Shown here in pieces: positions 56,062-64,000 of a stretch of DNA of 64,000 nucleotides. Made by a program: the position numbers and the translations under genes. The notes under the pieces were generated by a model. It saw only the letters and a program-made list of their open reading frames with translations. It ran no database searches and was not told the DNA's origin. This stretch comes from Trinickia dabaoshanensis. GTDB taxonomy: Bacteria > Pseudomonadota > Gammaproteobacteria > Burkholderiales > Burkholderiaceae. The stretch's first letter is position 1, and the number at the start of each line of letters is the position of its first letter. The stretch covers positions 124,001 through 188,000 of the forward strand of contig NZ_PNYA01000009.1 in assembly GCF_002879885.1 (NCBI RefSeq). Direction: 5' to 3'.

Positions 56062-57729
56062 ATGAAGACAGTCATGCAATATCTCCCGTCACTGAGCTCG
56101 CCACGCCAACGGGCCGCCGCCGCATTCGTCGCCGCCACGCTCGGCGTCCTTGCGCCGGCTACGCTGCACGCATCCGCCCAAGTATCGGCGCCCCGTCTCG
56201 ATTTGGGCTCCGGCACGATCGAAGGCATCAAAATCTCGGTCAAAGATATCGAAATGGTCAGCTTCCGCGGGATTCCCTACGCGGCCGCGCCCGTCGGCGA
56301 TCTTCGCTGGAAACCGCCGCAACCGGTTGCCGCCTGGGCCGGCGTGCGCGACACGACGCGATTCGGCGCGCGCTGCATGCAGTTGCCCTTGTTTCCGATG
56401 GAATTCCGGGGGCGGGAGATGAGCGAGGACTGCCTTTTTTTAAACGTCTGGAAGCCGGCTCAACCGTCCGGCGACAAACTGCCGGTGCTCGTGTATTTCT
56501 ACGGCGGCGGCTTCGCGGCGGGCGACAGCTCGGAGCCGCGCTACGACGGAGCCGCGCTTGCCTCGCGCGGCATCGTGACGGTGACGGTCAATTACCGGCT
56601 CGGTGTGTTCGGTTTCCTGGCGCTGCCGGAAATGGCGCGCGAATCTCCCCATGGCGCTGCCGGCAATTACGGCCTGCTCGATCAGCATGCGGCGCTGCGC
56701 TGGGTGCGCGAGAACATCGGCCAATTCGGCGGGGACCCCGATAAGGTCACCATCGGCGGCGAATCGGCGGGATCGGTGGCCGTCAGCGCACATCTCGCCT
56801 CGCCGTTGTCCAAAGGATTCTTCGCCCGCGCCATCGGCCAAAGCGGGGCGGCCTTCGGTCCGCTCACGATTTGGTCGCGCGAGGACGCGACCACGGCGGC
56901 GCAGGCTTTTCAACGAAAGATGAACGGCGCATCGCTCGCCGAGCTGCGCGCGATTCCGGCACAGTCGCTCTTGAACGGCACCGGCCCCAAGGAAAAGCCC
57001 GATTTCCTCTTTTGGCCGTCGATCGACGGCCATTTCCTGACGCACCCGCTCGAGGAGACCTATGCGGCAGGATCGCAAGCGCGCGTACCGCTGCTCGTCG
57101 GCAGCAATTCGCACGAAGCGCCCCACACGATGATTCTCGATGCCCAGCCGCCCACGCCGCACAATTGGCGCGCCGCGCTCAAGCGCGTATTCGGCCCTTA
57201 TGCCACCGATGTACTCGCGCTGTATCCAGGCAACAACGACGATGAAGTGCGGCGCTCGGCCACCTCGCTGGCGAGCGATATCTTCATCAGCCATGCCACA
57301 CGCCGCTGGGTGGATGCGCATAGGGAAACGAGCGGCGCGCCCGTCTACTTCTATCTCTATACGCACAAGCGCCCGCAAAAGCGCAATCCGGAACCGGACC
57401 AATTACCCGAGGACGGCGCGGTCCATAGCAGCGAAATCAAATACGCCTTGGGCACCCTCGGACTGTCCAATCGATTCGTTTGGCGGCCGCAGGACCATGC
57501 CGTCTCGCGTATTTTTTCGGGCTACGTGGCCCACTTCGTGAAAACGGGCACGCCCAACGATCCTTCGCTGCCCGCATGGCCCGCGTCGCGCGAGGAACAA
57601 GGCGGCCTGCTGCGCCAGCAGATCGCCGTCGATACCAAGACGATCACCGACGTCGAGACGCCGCGGCACACCTTCTTACGCCGGTATTACGCGGAGAACC
57701 CGCTGCTGCCAGAGCATCGGCGCCGGTAG
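56062..57729 (+). CDS. Secreted type-B carboxylesterase/lipase (paralogue)
   Basis: A 555-residue paralogue of the esterase at 44147, with signal peptide (MKTVMQYLPSLSSPRQRAAA, FVAATLGVLAPATLHASAQ). Nucleophile Ser in GGESAGSVAVSAH, oxyanion YGGGF (Tyr instead of the His seen in the other copy; YGGGF also occurs in acetylcholinesterases), Glu in GSNSHEAPHTMIL and His in GAVHSSEIKYALG. GAGGA precedes the ATG at 56062. Two secreted esterases in one neighbourhood suggest use of ester substrates or cell-surface chemistry. Confidence 0.9.
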   Translation: MKTVMQYLPSLSSPRQRAAAAFVAATLGVLAPATLHASAQVSAPRLDLGSGTIEGIKISVKDIEMVSFRGIPYAAAPVGDLRWKPPQPVAAWAGVRDTTRFGARCMQLPLFPMEFRGREMSEDCLFLNVWKPAQPSGDKLPVLVYFYGGGFAAGDSSEPRYDGAALASRGIVTVTVNYRLGVFGFLALPEMARESPHGAAGNYGLLDQHAALRWVRENIGQFGGDPDKVTIGGESAGSVAVSAHLASPLSKGFFARAIGQSGAAFGPLTIWSREDATTAAQAFQRKMNGASLAELRAIPAQSLLNGTGPKEKPDFLFWPSIDGHFLTHPLEETYAAGSQARVPLLVGSNSHEAPHTMILDAQPPTPHNWRAALKRVFGPYATDVLALYPGNNDDEVRRSATSLASDIFISHATRRWVDAHRETSGAPVYFYLYTHKRPQKRNPEPDQLPEDGAVHSSEIKYALGTLGLSNRFVWRPQDHAVSRIFSGYVAHFVKTGTPNDPSLPAWPASREEQGGLLRQQIAVDTKTITDVETPRHTFLRRYYAENPLLPEHRRR

Positions 57730-57765
57730 ACGAGACGCCGGGGAGGTCTGGGCGGCCGCCCTCGA

Positions 57766-58542
57766 TCACGTCAACGTATGCGCGTAGTCGACGGTCAGCG
57801 GCGCGTGGTCGCTGAACTTGATGTCGCGGAAAATCGATGTCGCTTTCGCGGTTTCGGCAATGCCCGGCGTGGCGATTTGATAGTCGATACGCCACCCGAC
57901 GTTCTTCGCGTACGCCTGGCCGCGGTTGCTCCACCAGGTGTACTGCTCCGGGCGCGAATCGAGCCGGCGAAACACGTCGACGTAGCCCACTTCGTCGAAC
58001 AGTTTCGTCAGCCACGCGCGCTCTTCGGGCAGGCAACCCGAATTCTTTTGGTTGCTTTTCCAGTTCTTGATGTCGATCTCTTTGTGAACGATGTTCACGT
58101 CGCCGCAAACGATCACTTCACGCTCTTTACGCAGCGCCGCGAGGTGCGGCATGAACTCGTCCATGAAGCGGAACTTCGCCTGTTGCCGCTCTTCGCCGCT
58201 CGAACCGGACGGCACGTACACCGAGATCACGGAAAGCTTGCCGAAACGCGCCTCGACGTAGCGGCCCTCGGGGTCGAACTCCTCGCTCCCGAAACCGATG
58301 ACGACCTCGTCGGGCTCGTGCCGCGTATAGAGCCCCGCCCCGCTATAGCCCTTTTTCACCGCGTGCTGGAAGTACCCGGTGAAGCCGTGCGGCGCGAGAA
58401 ACTCGGGCGTCATGTCGTCTTGCGAGCATTTGACTTCCTGCACGCAGACGACATCGGCACTTTGCTCCCCGAACCATTCGAAGAAGCCTTTCTTGGCCGC
58501 CGAACGAATCCCGTTCAAATTGGCCGAAATCACTCGCAGCAT
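57766..58542 (-). CDS. xthA: Exodeoxyribonuclease III
   Basis: A 258-residue EEP-fold nuclease. MLRVISANLNGIRSAAKKGF with the metal-binding Asn, VVCVQEVKCSQDDM with Glu, YSGAGLYTRHEPDEV, VCGDVNIVHKEIDIKNW and FSDHAPLTVDYAH with the catalytic His-Asp pair. Acts on abasic sites and as a 3'-5' exonuclease. AAGGA precedes the ATG at 58542. Confidence 0.95.
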   Translation of the reverse strand: MLRVISANLNGIRSAAKKGFFEWFGEQSADVVCVQEVKCSQDDMTPEFLAPHGFTGYFQHAVKKGYSGAGLYTRHEPDEVVIGFGSEEFDPEGRYVEARFGKLSVISVYVPSGSSGEERQQAKFRFMDEFMPHLAALRKEREVIVCGDVNIVHKEIDIKNWKSNQKNSGCLPEERAWLTKLFDEVGYVDVFRRLDSRPEQYTWWSNRGQAYAKNVGWRIDYQIATPGIAETAKATSIFRDIKFSDHAPLTVDYAHTLT

Positions 58543-58589
58543 GGTCGTCCTTGTTCTATTGGATTGAAGTATTGCGGGATGGCTACACC

Positions 58590-58610
58590 GCTCGCCTCAC
58601 CGAGGCGAGC
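58590..58610. other. Stem-loop between xthA and the PPK2 gene
   Basis: GCTCGCCT and AGGCGAGC pair over 8 bp around CACCG in the 88-base gap on the minus-strand transcript. No T run. Confidence 0.35.
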
Positions 58611-58630
58611 CGGCACTCGCCGCCGCCGGT

Positions 58631-59470
58631 TCATTTGATCGTGATGCCTTGCAGCGATGCCTTCGCGGGCGGGTATTCGAGATTCAAGCTCTCGAACACC
58701 CGGAGCAGCAACGCGGCCACCATGACGTTGCGATGAGATTTCGAATCGGCCGGAACGACGTACCACGGCGCGCGCTCGGTCGATGTCGCCGCCAGCGCCT
58801 CGGCGTAGGCGGATTGATAGGCATCCCAATGCTCGCGCGCCTCGAGATCGGCCAGATCGAATTTCCAATGCTTCGTCTCGTCGTCGATCCGCGCCTGCAA
58901 TCGCTCGCGCTGCTGATCCTTGGAGATGTGCAGGAAACATTTGAGGATGGCCGTACCGGAATCGGCGAGCAGGGTTTCGAAATGCCGAATATGGGCGTAC
59001 CGGCGCGCGAGTTCGTCCGCGTCGACTTCGCCCCGGATGCGCGGCACGAGGACATCTTCGTAATGACTGCGATTGAAGATGGTCAGCTCGCCGGCCGCCG
59101 GTGCCTGACGATGCACGCGCCATAGAAAATCGTGCGCGGCCTCGTCGGGCGTGGGGACGCGGAACGTCGCGATACGCAGGCCGAGCGGGTCGACCTCGTG
59201 AAAAACGGCGCGGATCGTGCCGTCCTTGCCGCTCGTGTCCATGCCCTGCAAAACGAGCAAGACGCGCTCTCGCCGCTGCGCGTGCAAGCGTTCCTGCATC
59301 TCGTCGAGCTTGACCGCATAGCTCGCCAGCCGCTCGCGGTCAGCGAGCTTCGAACCGGCCGAAAACGGCTTCGCGCCCGGGTCGAAATCCGCAAGCGAGA
59401 ATGCCTTTCGTGCTTGATCGCCGTTTTGAAACGGGACTTGAAAATCGTCCAACCGCGCGCGCTTGCCCAT
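58631..59470 (-). CDS. Polyphosphate kinase 2 family protein
   Basis: A 279-residue PPK2. Walker A GMDTSGKDG at residues 77-85, the second motif FNRSHYEDVLVPR with the catalytic Asp/Arg region, and APWYVVPADSKSHRNVMVAA in the C-terminal half. The FNRSHYED form and the short length suggest class III (can phosphorylate AMP or ADP from polyphosphate). The start at 59470 is the first in-frame ATG after gatB. Confidence 0.92.
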   Translation of the reverse strand: MGKRARLDDFQVPFQNGDQARKAFSLADFDPGAKPFSAGSKLADRERLASYAVKLDEMQERLHAQRRERVLLVLQGMDTSGKDGTIRAVFHEVDPLGLRIATFRVPTPDEAAHDFLWRVHRQAPAAGELTIFNRSHYEDVLVPRIRGEVDADELARRYAHIRHFETLLADSGTAILKCFLHISKDQQRERLQARIDDETKHWKFDLADLEAREHWDAYQSAYAEALAATSTERAPWYVVPADSKSHRNVMVAALLLRVFESLNLEYPPAKASLQGITIK

Positions 59471-59557
59471 GCTCTGTCTTACCTTCTTCGTTGGTCAGAA
59501 CCGGCCGGCGCTCGCGGCGCCGGCCCACCGCCCTCCTCGCGTCGATCGTCGTGACGC

Positions 59558-61027
59558 TCAGGACAGCTTCTTCTTGAGCAATTCGTTGACCTGCTGAGGA
59601 TTGGCCTTGCCCTTGGTCGCCTTCATGGCTTGGCCGATCAGTGCATTGAACGCCTTTTCCTTGCCCGCACGGAATTCTTCCACCGATTTTTGGTTCGCGG
59701 CCAGCACTTCGTCGATGATCGCTTCCAACGCGCCCGTATCGGAAATCTGCTTCAAGCCCTTCGCTTCGATGATCCGATCGGCGGCGCCTTCGTCGCTGGC
59801 CTTCTCGTCCCAAATCGCCAGGAAGATTTCCTTCGCGATCTTGTTCGAGATCGTCCCGTCGGCGATGCGCTGCAACACGAGGGCGAGTTGCGCGGCGGAA
59901 ACGGGGCAGGCGTCGATCTCGAGGCCGTCGCGGTTCAGTTGCGACGACACTTCGCCCATCAGCCAATTGGCGGCGCTCTTCGCTTGCGCCGGCCCCGTCT
60001 TCGCGGCGACGGCTTCGAAGTATGCCGCCATCGCCTTGCTCGATGTGAGCACCGTCGCGTCGTAAGGCGTGAGGCCATATTGCGCGACGAAGCGCTGCTG
60101 CATCGCCGCCGGCAATTCGGGCATCTCCCTCTTCACGCGTTCGATCCACGCGGCGTCGATGACGAGCGGCATCAAGTCGGGATCGGGGAAGTAACGGTAA
60201 TCGTGCGCATCTTCCTTGCTGCGCATCGAACGGGTCTCGCGGCGATCGGGGTCGTACAGACGCGTTTCCTGCACCACCGTGCCGCCGTCTTCGATCAACT
60301 CGATCTGGCGGCGCACTTCGTATTGAATCGCTTCCTCGAGGAAGCGGAACGAGTTCAAGTTCTTGATCTCGGCCCGCGTGCCGAACTCTTTCTGGCCCAT
60401 CGGGCGCACCGAGACGTTCGCGTCGCAGCGGAACGAGCCTTCTTGCATGTTGCCGTCGCAGATGCCGAGCCAAACCACGAGCGCGTGCAACGACTTGGCG
60501 TAGGCCACGGCCTCGGCGGCGCTGCGCATTTCGGGTTCGGTGACGATTTCGAGCAAGGGCGTGCCGGCTCGGTTCAGGTCGATGCCCGTCATGCCGGCGA
60601 AGTCTTCATGCAGCGACTTGCCCGCGTCTTCCTCGAGGTGCGCGCGCGTCAAGCGAATCGTCTTCTCGTAGGCGGCGGAGCCGGTCTTCTCGTTCGCGGG
60701 CACCGCGATCGTGACGGTGCCGCCTTGCACGACCGGAATCTCGTACTGGCTGATCTGATAGCCCTTGGGCAGATCCGGATAAAAGTAGTTCTTGCGCGCG
60801 AAGATACTGCGCGGCGCGACCGTGGCGCCGATCGCGAGACCGAAGCGAATCGCACGCTCGACGGCCCCGCGGTTCGCCACGGGCAGCACGCCCGGCAACG
60901 CCAAGTCGACCGGGCATGCCTGCGTGTTCGGCGCGGCGCCGAAACGCGTCGATGCACCCGAGAAAATTTTAGAGACGGTCGAGAGCTGCGCGTGCGTCTC
61001 CAGTCCGATAACGACTTCCCACTCCAT
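59558..61027 (-). CDS. gatB: Aspartyl/glutamyl-tRNA(Asn/Gln) amidotransferase subunit B
   Basis: A 489-residue subunit. [20 protein letters not shown] at the start, the [16 protein letters not shown] and [20 protein letters not shown] motifs, and a C-terminal GatB_Yqey tail ([17 protein letters not shown]). The ATG at 61027 has GGAGG seven bases upstream; an ATG at 61033 overlaps the gatA stop (ATGA) but is only one base after the SD. Converts mischarged Glu-tRNA(Gln) or Asp-tRNA(Asn). Confidence 0.95.
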   Translation of the reverse strand: MEWEVVIGLETHAQLSTVSKIFSGASTRFGAAPNTQACPVDLALPGVLPVANRGAVERAIRFGLAIGATVAPRSIFARKNYFYPDLPKGYQISQYEIPVVQGGTVTIAVPANEKTGSAAYEKTIRLTRAHLEEDAGKSLHEDFAGMTGIDLNRAGTPLLEIVTEPEMRSAAEAVAYAKSLHALVVWLGICDGNMQEGSFRCDANVSVRPMGQKEFGTRAEIKNLNSFRFLEEAIQYEVRRQIELIEDGGTVVQETRLYDPDRRETRSMRSKEDAHDYRYFPDPDLMPLVIDAAWIERVKREMPELPAAMQQRFVAQYGLTPYDATVLTSSKAMAAYFEAVAAKTGPAQAKSAANWLMGEVSSQLNRDGLEIDACPVSAAQLALVLQRIADGTISNKIAKEIFLAIWDEKASDEGAADRIIEAKGLKQISDTGALEAIIDEVLAANQKSVEEFRAGKEKAFNALIGQAMKATKGKANPQQVNELLKKKLS

Positions 61028-61029
61028 GT

Positions 61030-62532
61030 TCATGCCTCCCGCGAAGCCGCTTGCGGCGCTTGGGTATGCCAGTCGGTGACGCGTTGGAACGCGTCGGCGA
61101 TTTGCAGCATCCGGGCCTCGTCGAAATAGTTGCCGATGATCTGCAGGCCGACCGGACGGCCTGCGTTTGCGCCCGTGCCGAAGCCGCACGGCACGCTCAT
61201 GCCGGGCAGGCCGGCCAAGCTGACCGAGAGCGTGTAGATATCGGCCAAATACATCTGCACGGGATCGTCGCCCTTGGCGCCGATGTCCCACGCGACGGAA
61301 GGCGCCACGGGGCCCATGATGAAGTCGCACTGCTTGAACGCTTCCTGGAAATCCTGCGCGATGATGCGCCGGATTTTTTGCGCTTGCAGGTAGTAAGCGT
61401 CGTAATAGCCGTGCGAAAGCACGTACGTGCCGACCAGAATGCGGCGCTTGACCTCGGGGCCGAAGCCTTGCGCGCGCGACTTCTTGTACATGTCGAGCAA
61501 ATCGCGGTACTCGGCCGCGCGATGGCCGTAGCGCACGCCGTCGAAACGCGACAGGTTCGAGGAAGCCTCGGCCGGCGCGATCACGTAGTAAACGGGGATC
61601 GACAACTCCGTTTTCGGCAGCGACACGGGCACGAGCGTGGCGCCGAGCGCCTCGTATTGCGCGAGCGCCGCGTCCACGGCGGCGCGCACGTCCTGCGCGA
61701 GCCCTTCGCCGAAGTACTCTTTCGGCAGGCCGATGCGCATGCCGGCGAGCGGCTTACCGGCGGGTGCGCCGGCCGAGAACGGCTGGCCGACGAGGCGCGT
61801 GTAGTCTTCATCGGGACGTTGCAGGCTCGTCGAGTCGCGCTCGTCGAAGCCGGCCATCGCGCCGAGCAGCAGCGCGCAATCGGCGGCGCTGCGCGCGATC
61901 GGGCCGCCCTGATCGAGCGAGGAGGCGAACGCGATCATCCCGTAACGCGAAACGCGCCCGTAGGTGGGCTTGATACCCGTCACGCCCGAGAACGACGCCG
62001 GCTGGCGAATCGAGCCGCCGGTATCGGTGGCCGTCGCCGCGGGCGCCAAGCGCGCGGCCACGGCGGCGGCCGAGCCGCCCGAAGACCCGCCCGGTACGGC
62101 GCGCTCGTCCCACGGATTGCGCACGGCACCGAACGCGGAGTTCTCGTTGGACGAACCCATCGCGAATTCGTCCATGTTGGTCTTGCCGAGCGTCACCATG
62201 CCGGCGCGCGCGAGGCGCTCGACGACGGTGGCGTCGAACGGACTTTCGTAGCCGGCGAGCATTTTAGAGCCCGCCGTCGAATGCCAGCCGCGTGTGACGA
62301 ACACGTCCTTGTGCGCGACGGGCAGCCCCGTGAGCGGGCCGCCCTCGCCGCGCGCGAGCCGCGCATCGGCTGCGCGCGCTTGTGCGAGCGTGAGTTCCGG
62401 GTCGACTTCGATGAAGGCGTTCAGCTCGCGCGCCGCGTCGATGCGCTGAAGATAAAGCTGCGCCAGTTCAACGGCGGACGTCGCGCGGCTTGCGAGCGCG
62501 CTCGCAAGCTCGCTCAAACTTTTCTCGTACAT
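61030..62532 (-). CDS. gatA: Aspartyl/glutamyl-tRNA(Asn/Gln) amidotransferase subunit A
   Basis: A 500-residue amidase. The Ser-cisSer-Lys triad is visible: Lys in [20 protein letters not shown], Ser in [20 protein letters not shown] and Ser in [20 protein letters not shown]. It releases ammonia from glutamine for GatB. It lies 42 bases downstream of gatC and overlaps gatB. Confidence 0.96.
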   Translation of the reverse strand: MYEKSLSELASALASRATSAVELAQLYLQRIDAARELNAFIEVDPELTLAQARAADARLARGEGGPLTGLPVAHKDVFVTRGWHSTAGSKMLAGYESPFDATVVERLARAGMVTLGKTNMDEFAMGSSNENSAFGAVRNPWDERAVPGGSSGGSAAAVAARLAPAATATDTGGSIRQPASFSGVTGIKPTYGRVSRYGMIAFASSLDQGGPIARSAADCALLLGAMAGFDERDSTSLQRPDEDYTRLVGQPFSAGAPAGKPLAGMRIGLPKEYFGEGLAQDVRAAVDAALAQYEALGATLVPVSLPKTELSIPVYYVIAPAEASSNLSRFDGVRYGHRAAEYRDLLDMYKKSRAQGFGPEVKRRILVGTYVLSHGYYDAYYLQAQKIRRIIAQDFQEAFKQCDFIMGPVAPSVAWDIGAKGDDPVQMYLADIYTLSVSLAGLPGMSVPCGFGTGANAGRPVGLQIIGNYFDEARMLQIADAFQRVTDWHTQAPQAASREA

Positions 62533-62574
62533 ATCGGTTCTTTCCGTAGATCCTGCAATCCTGGACTGGAGCGG

Positions 62575-62874
62575 TTACTCGATCACCTTCGGGACCAGAT
62601 ACAGCCCGTCTTGCACGGCGGGTGCGCAGCGCTGAGCGGCGTCGCGATCGACCGTTTCGGTGACGGCATCCTCGCGCAGGCGCAGGGCGACGTCCTCGAT
62701 CTGCTCGATCGGGTGCGCGAGCGGCGCGATGCCGGAGGTATCGACGGCCTGCATCCGCTCGACGAGCCCGAAGAACTCGTTGAGTTGGGCGAGGGTGTGC
62801 TCGCAGTCGGCATCGGCCAATTCGAGCCGCGCGAGATGGGCGATGCGTTTCACATCGGTCAGGGTCAAAGCCAT
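62575..62874 (-). CDS. gatC: Aspartyl/glutamyl-tRNA(Asn/Gln) amidotransferase subunit C
   Basis: A 99-residue subunit, [20 protein letters not shown], with [20 protein letters not shown] and the C-terminal LYLVPKVIE. It belts GatA to GatB. The start at 62874 is used because the upstream frame is unrelated sequence. Confidence 0.94.
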   Translation of the reverse strand: MALTLTDVKRIAHLARLELADADCEHTLAQLNEFFGLVERMQAVDTSGIAPLAHPIEQIEDVALRLREDAVTETVDRDAAQRCAPAVQDGLYLVPKVIE

Positions 62875-63015
62875 GTGTTCCACCGGAAACGAGGACTTCA
62901 GCGCAACGCGGAAAAAACGTCTGTTGCGCCAGTGGTTTAGGGCGTCGGATCGTGCCCTCGACGAGGGGGCCGGGAACGGCAAAAAGGACCGCCCGTTTAC
63001 TACAAATAGGTCGAA

Positions 63016-63021
63016 ATTATA
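63016..63021 (-). promoter_or_regulatory. -10 element of the gatCAB operon
   Basis: TATAAT on the minus strand, 142 bases before the gatC start, in the 382-base gap that also must hold the mreB promoter. The -35 (TTGGTT at 19 bases) is weak. No other gene is seen between 62875 and 63256. Confidence 0.5.
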
Positions 63022-63091
63022 AGGTATCATTACGCGTTCGAACCAAACCCGGACCGGCCCCGCCTCTGGCCACTCGGCGCCTCAACAATAA

Positions 63092-64000
<909 letters not shown>

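Noticed and set aside
61051-62940. 629-codon plus-strand frame opposite gatA and gatC
   Set aside because: Shadow of conserved amidotransferase genes; no family match.

Overview
The window is GC-rich (only short regulatory gaps are AT-rich), tightly packed, and reads as a housekeeping stretch of a main chromosome from a beta-proteobacterium of the family Burkholderiaceae (Burkholderia sensu lato, e.g. Paraburkholderia or Trinickia). The inference rests on gene content and order: ahcY - holin-like membrane protein - metF behind an SAH riboswitch; metK / lauroyl acyltransferase / dapF / DUF484 / xerC; a CobW-type GTPase - dksA - hslVU - regBA - argB - slmA run; metXW; and gatCAB divergent from mreB. 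No rRNA, tRNA, CRISPR array, insertion sequence or prophage was seen.

Layout. 1-3.3 kb: tail of a DUF979 permease, a phasin, two coupled genes of unknown function, an AT-richer gap with two strong hairpins (small-RNA candidate), then a tandem LuxR-type HTH gene interrupted by an A8 slippery run. 3.3-15.0 kb: a peptide-use locus: a TraB/GumN protein and dppFDCB plus two tandem dppA-like genes on the minus strand, divergent from an RpiR-type regulator and a secreted gamma-glutamyltranspeptidase. 15.1-18.2 kb: metF, a small membrane protein and ahcY with its riboswitch. 18.2-26.7 kb: lrgAB with a divergent LysR regulator, a GMC oxidoreductase, an AidB-like acyl-CoA dehydrogenase, a coniferyl-aldehyde-type dehydrogenase and an SrkA-type kinase. 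26.8-33.2 kb: several small lipoprotein or membrane proteins, an aldo/keto reductase, a phytanoyl-CoA dioxygenase-like enzyme, an SDR with a divergent LysR regulator.

33.2-43.9 kb: metK, lauroyl acyltransferase, dapF, DUF484, xerC, rlmI-like methylase, CobW-type GTPase with a His-rich loop, a DksA that keeps one of the four zinc cysteines, and hslVU behind a heat-shock-type promoter. 44-57.7 kb: two paralogous secreted type-B carboxylesterases about 12 kb apart, enclosing a CWC protein-RegB-RegA redox operon, argB, a HAD phosphatase, slmA, a membrane protein with a ClpP-like domain, metXW and an AmpG-like transporter. 57.7-64 kb: xthA, PPK2, gatCAB and the start of mreB.

Functional themes. 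Methionine and the SAM cycle recur (metF, ahcY, metK, metX, metW), with one clear SAH riboswitch. The ggt/rpiR/dpp locus looks like periplasmic hydrolysis of gamma-glutamyl peptides coupled to dipeptide uptake. The less usual items are the slippery-sequence tandem HTH gene, the candidate small RNA just upstream of it, the membrane ClpP-like protein, and operator-like palindromes in divergent promoter regions.
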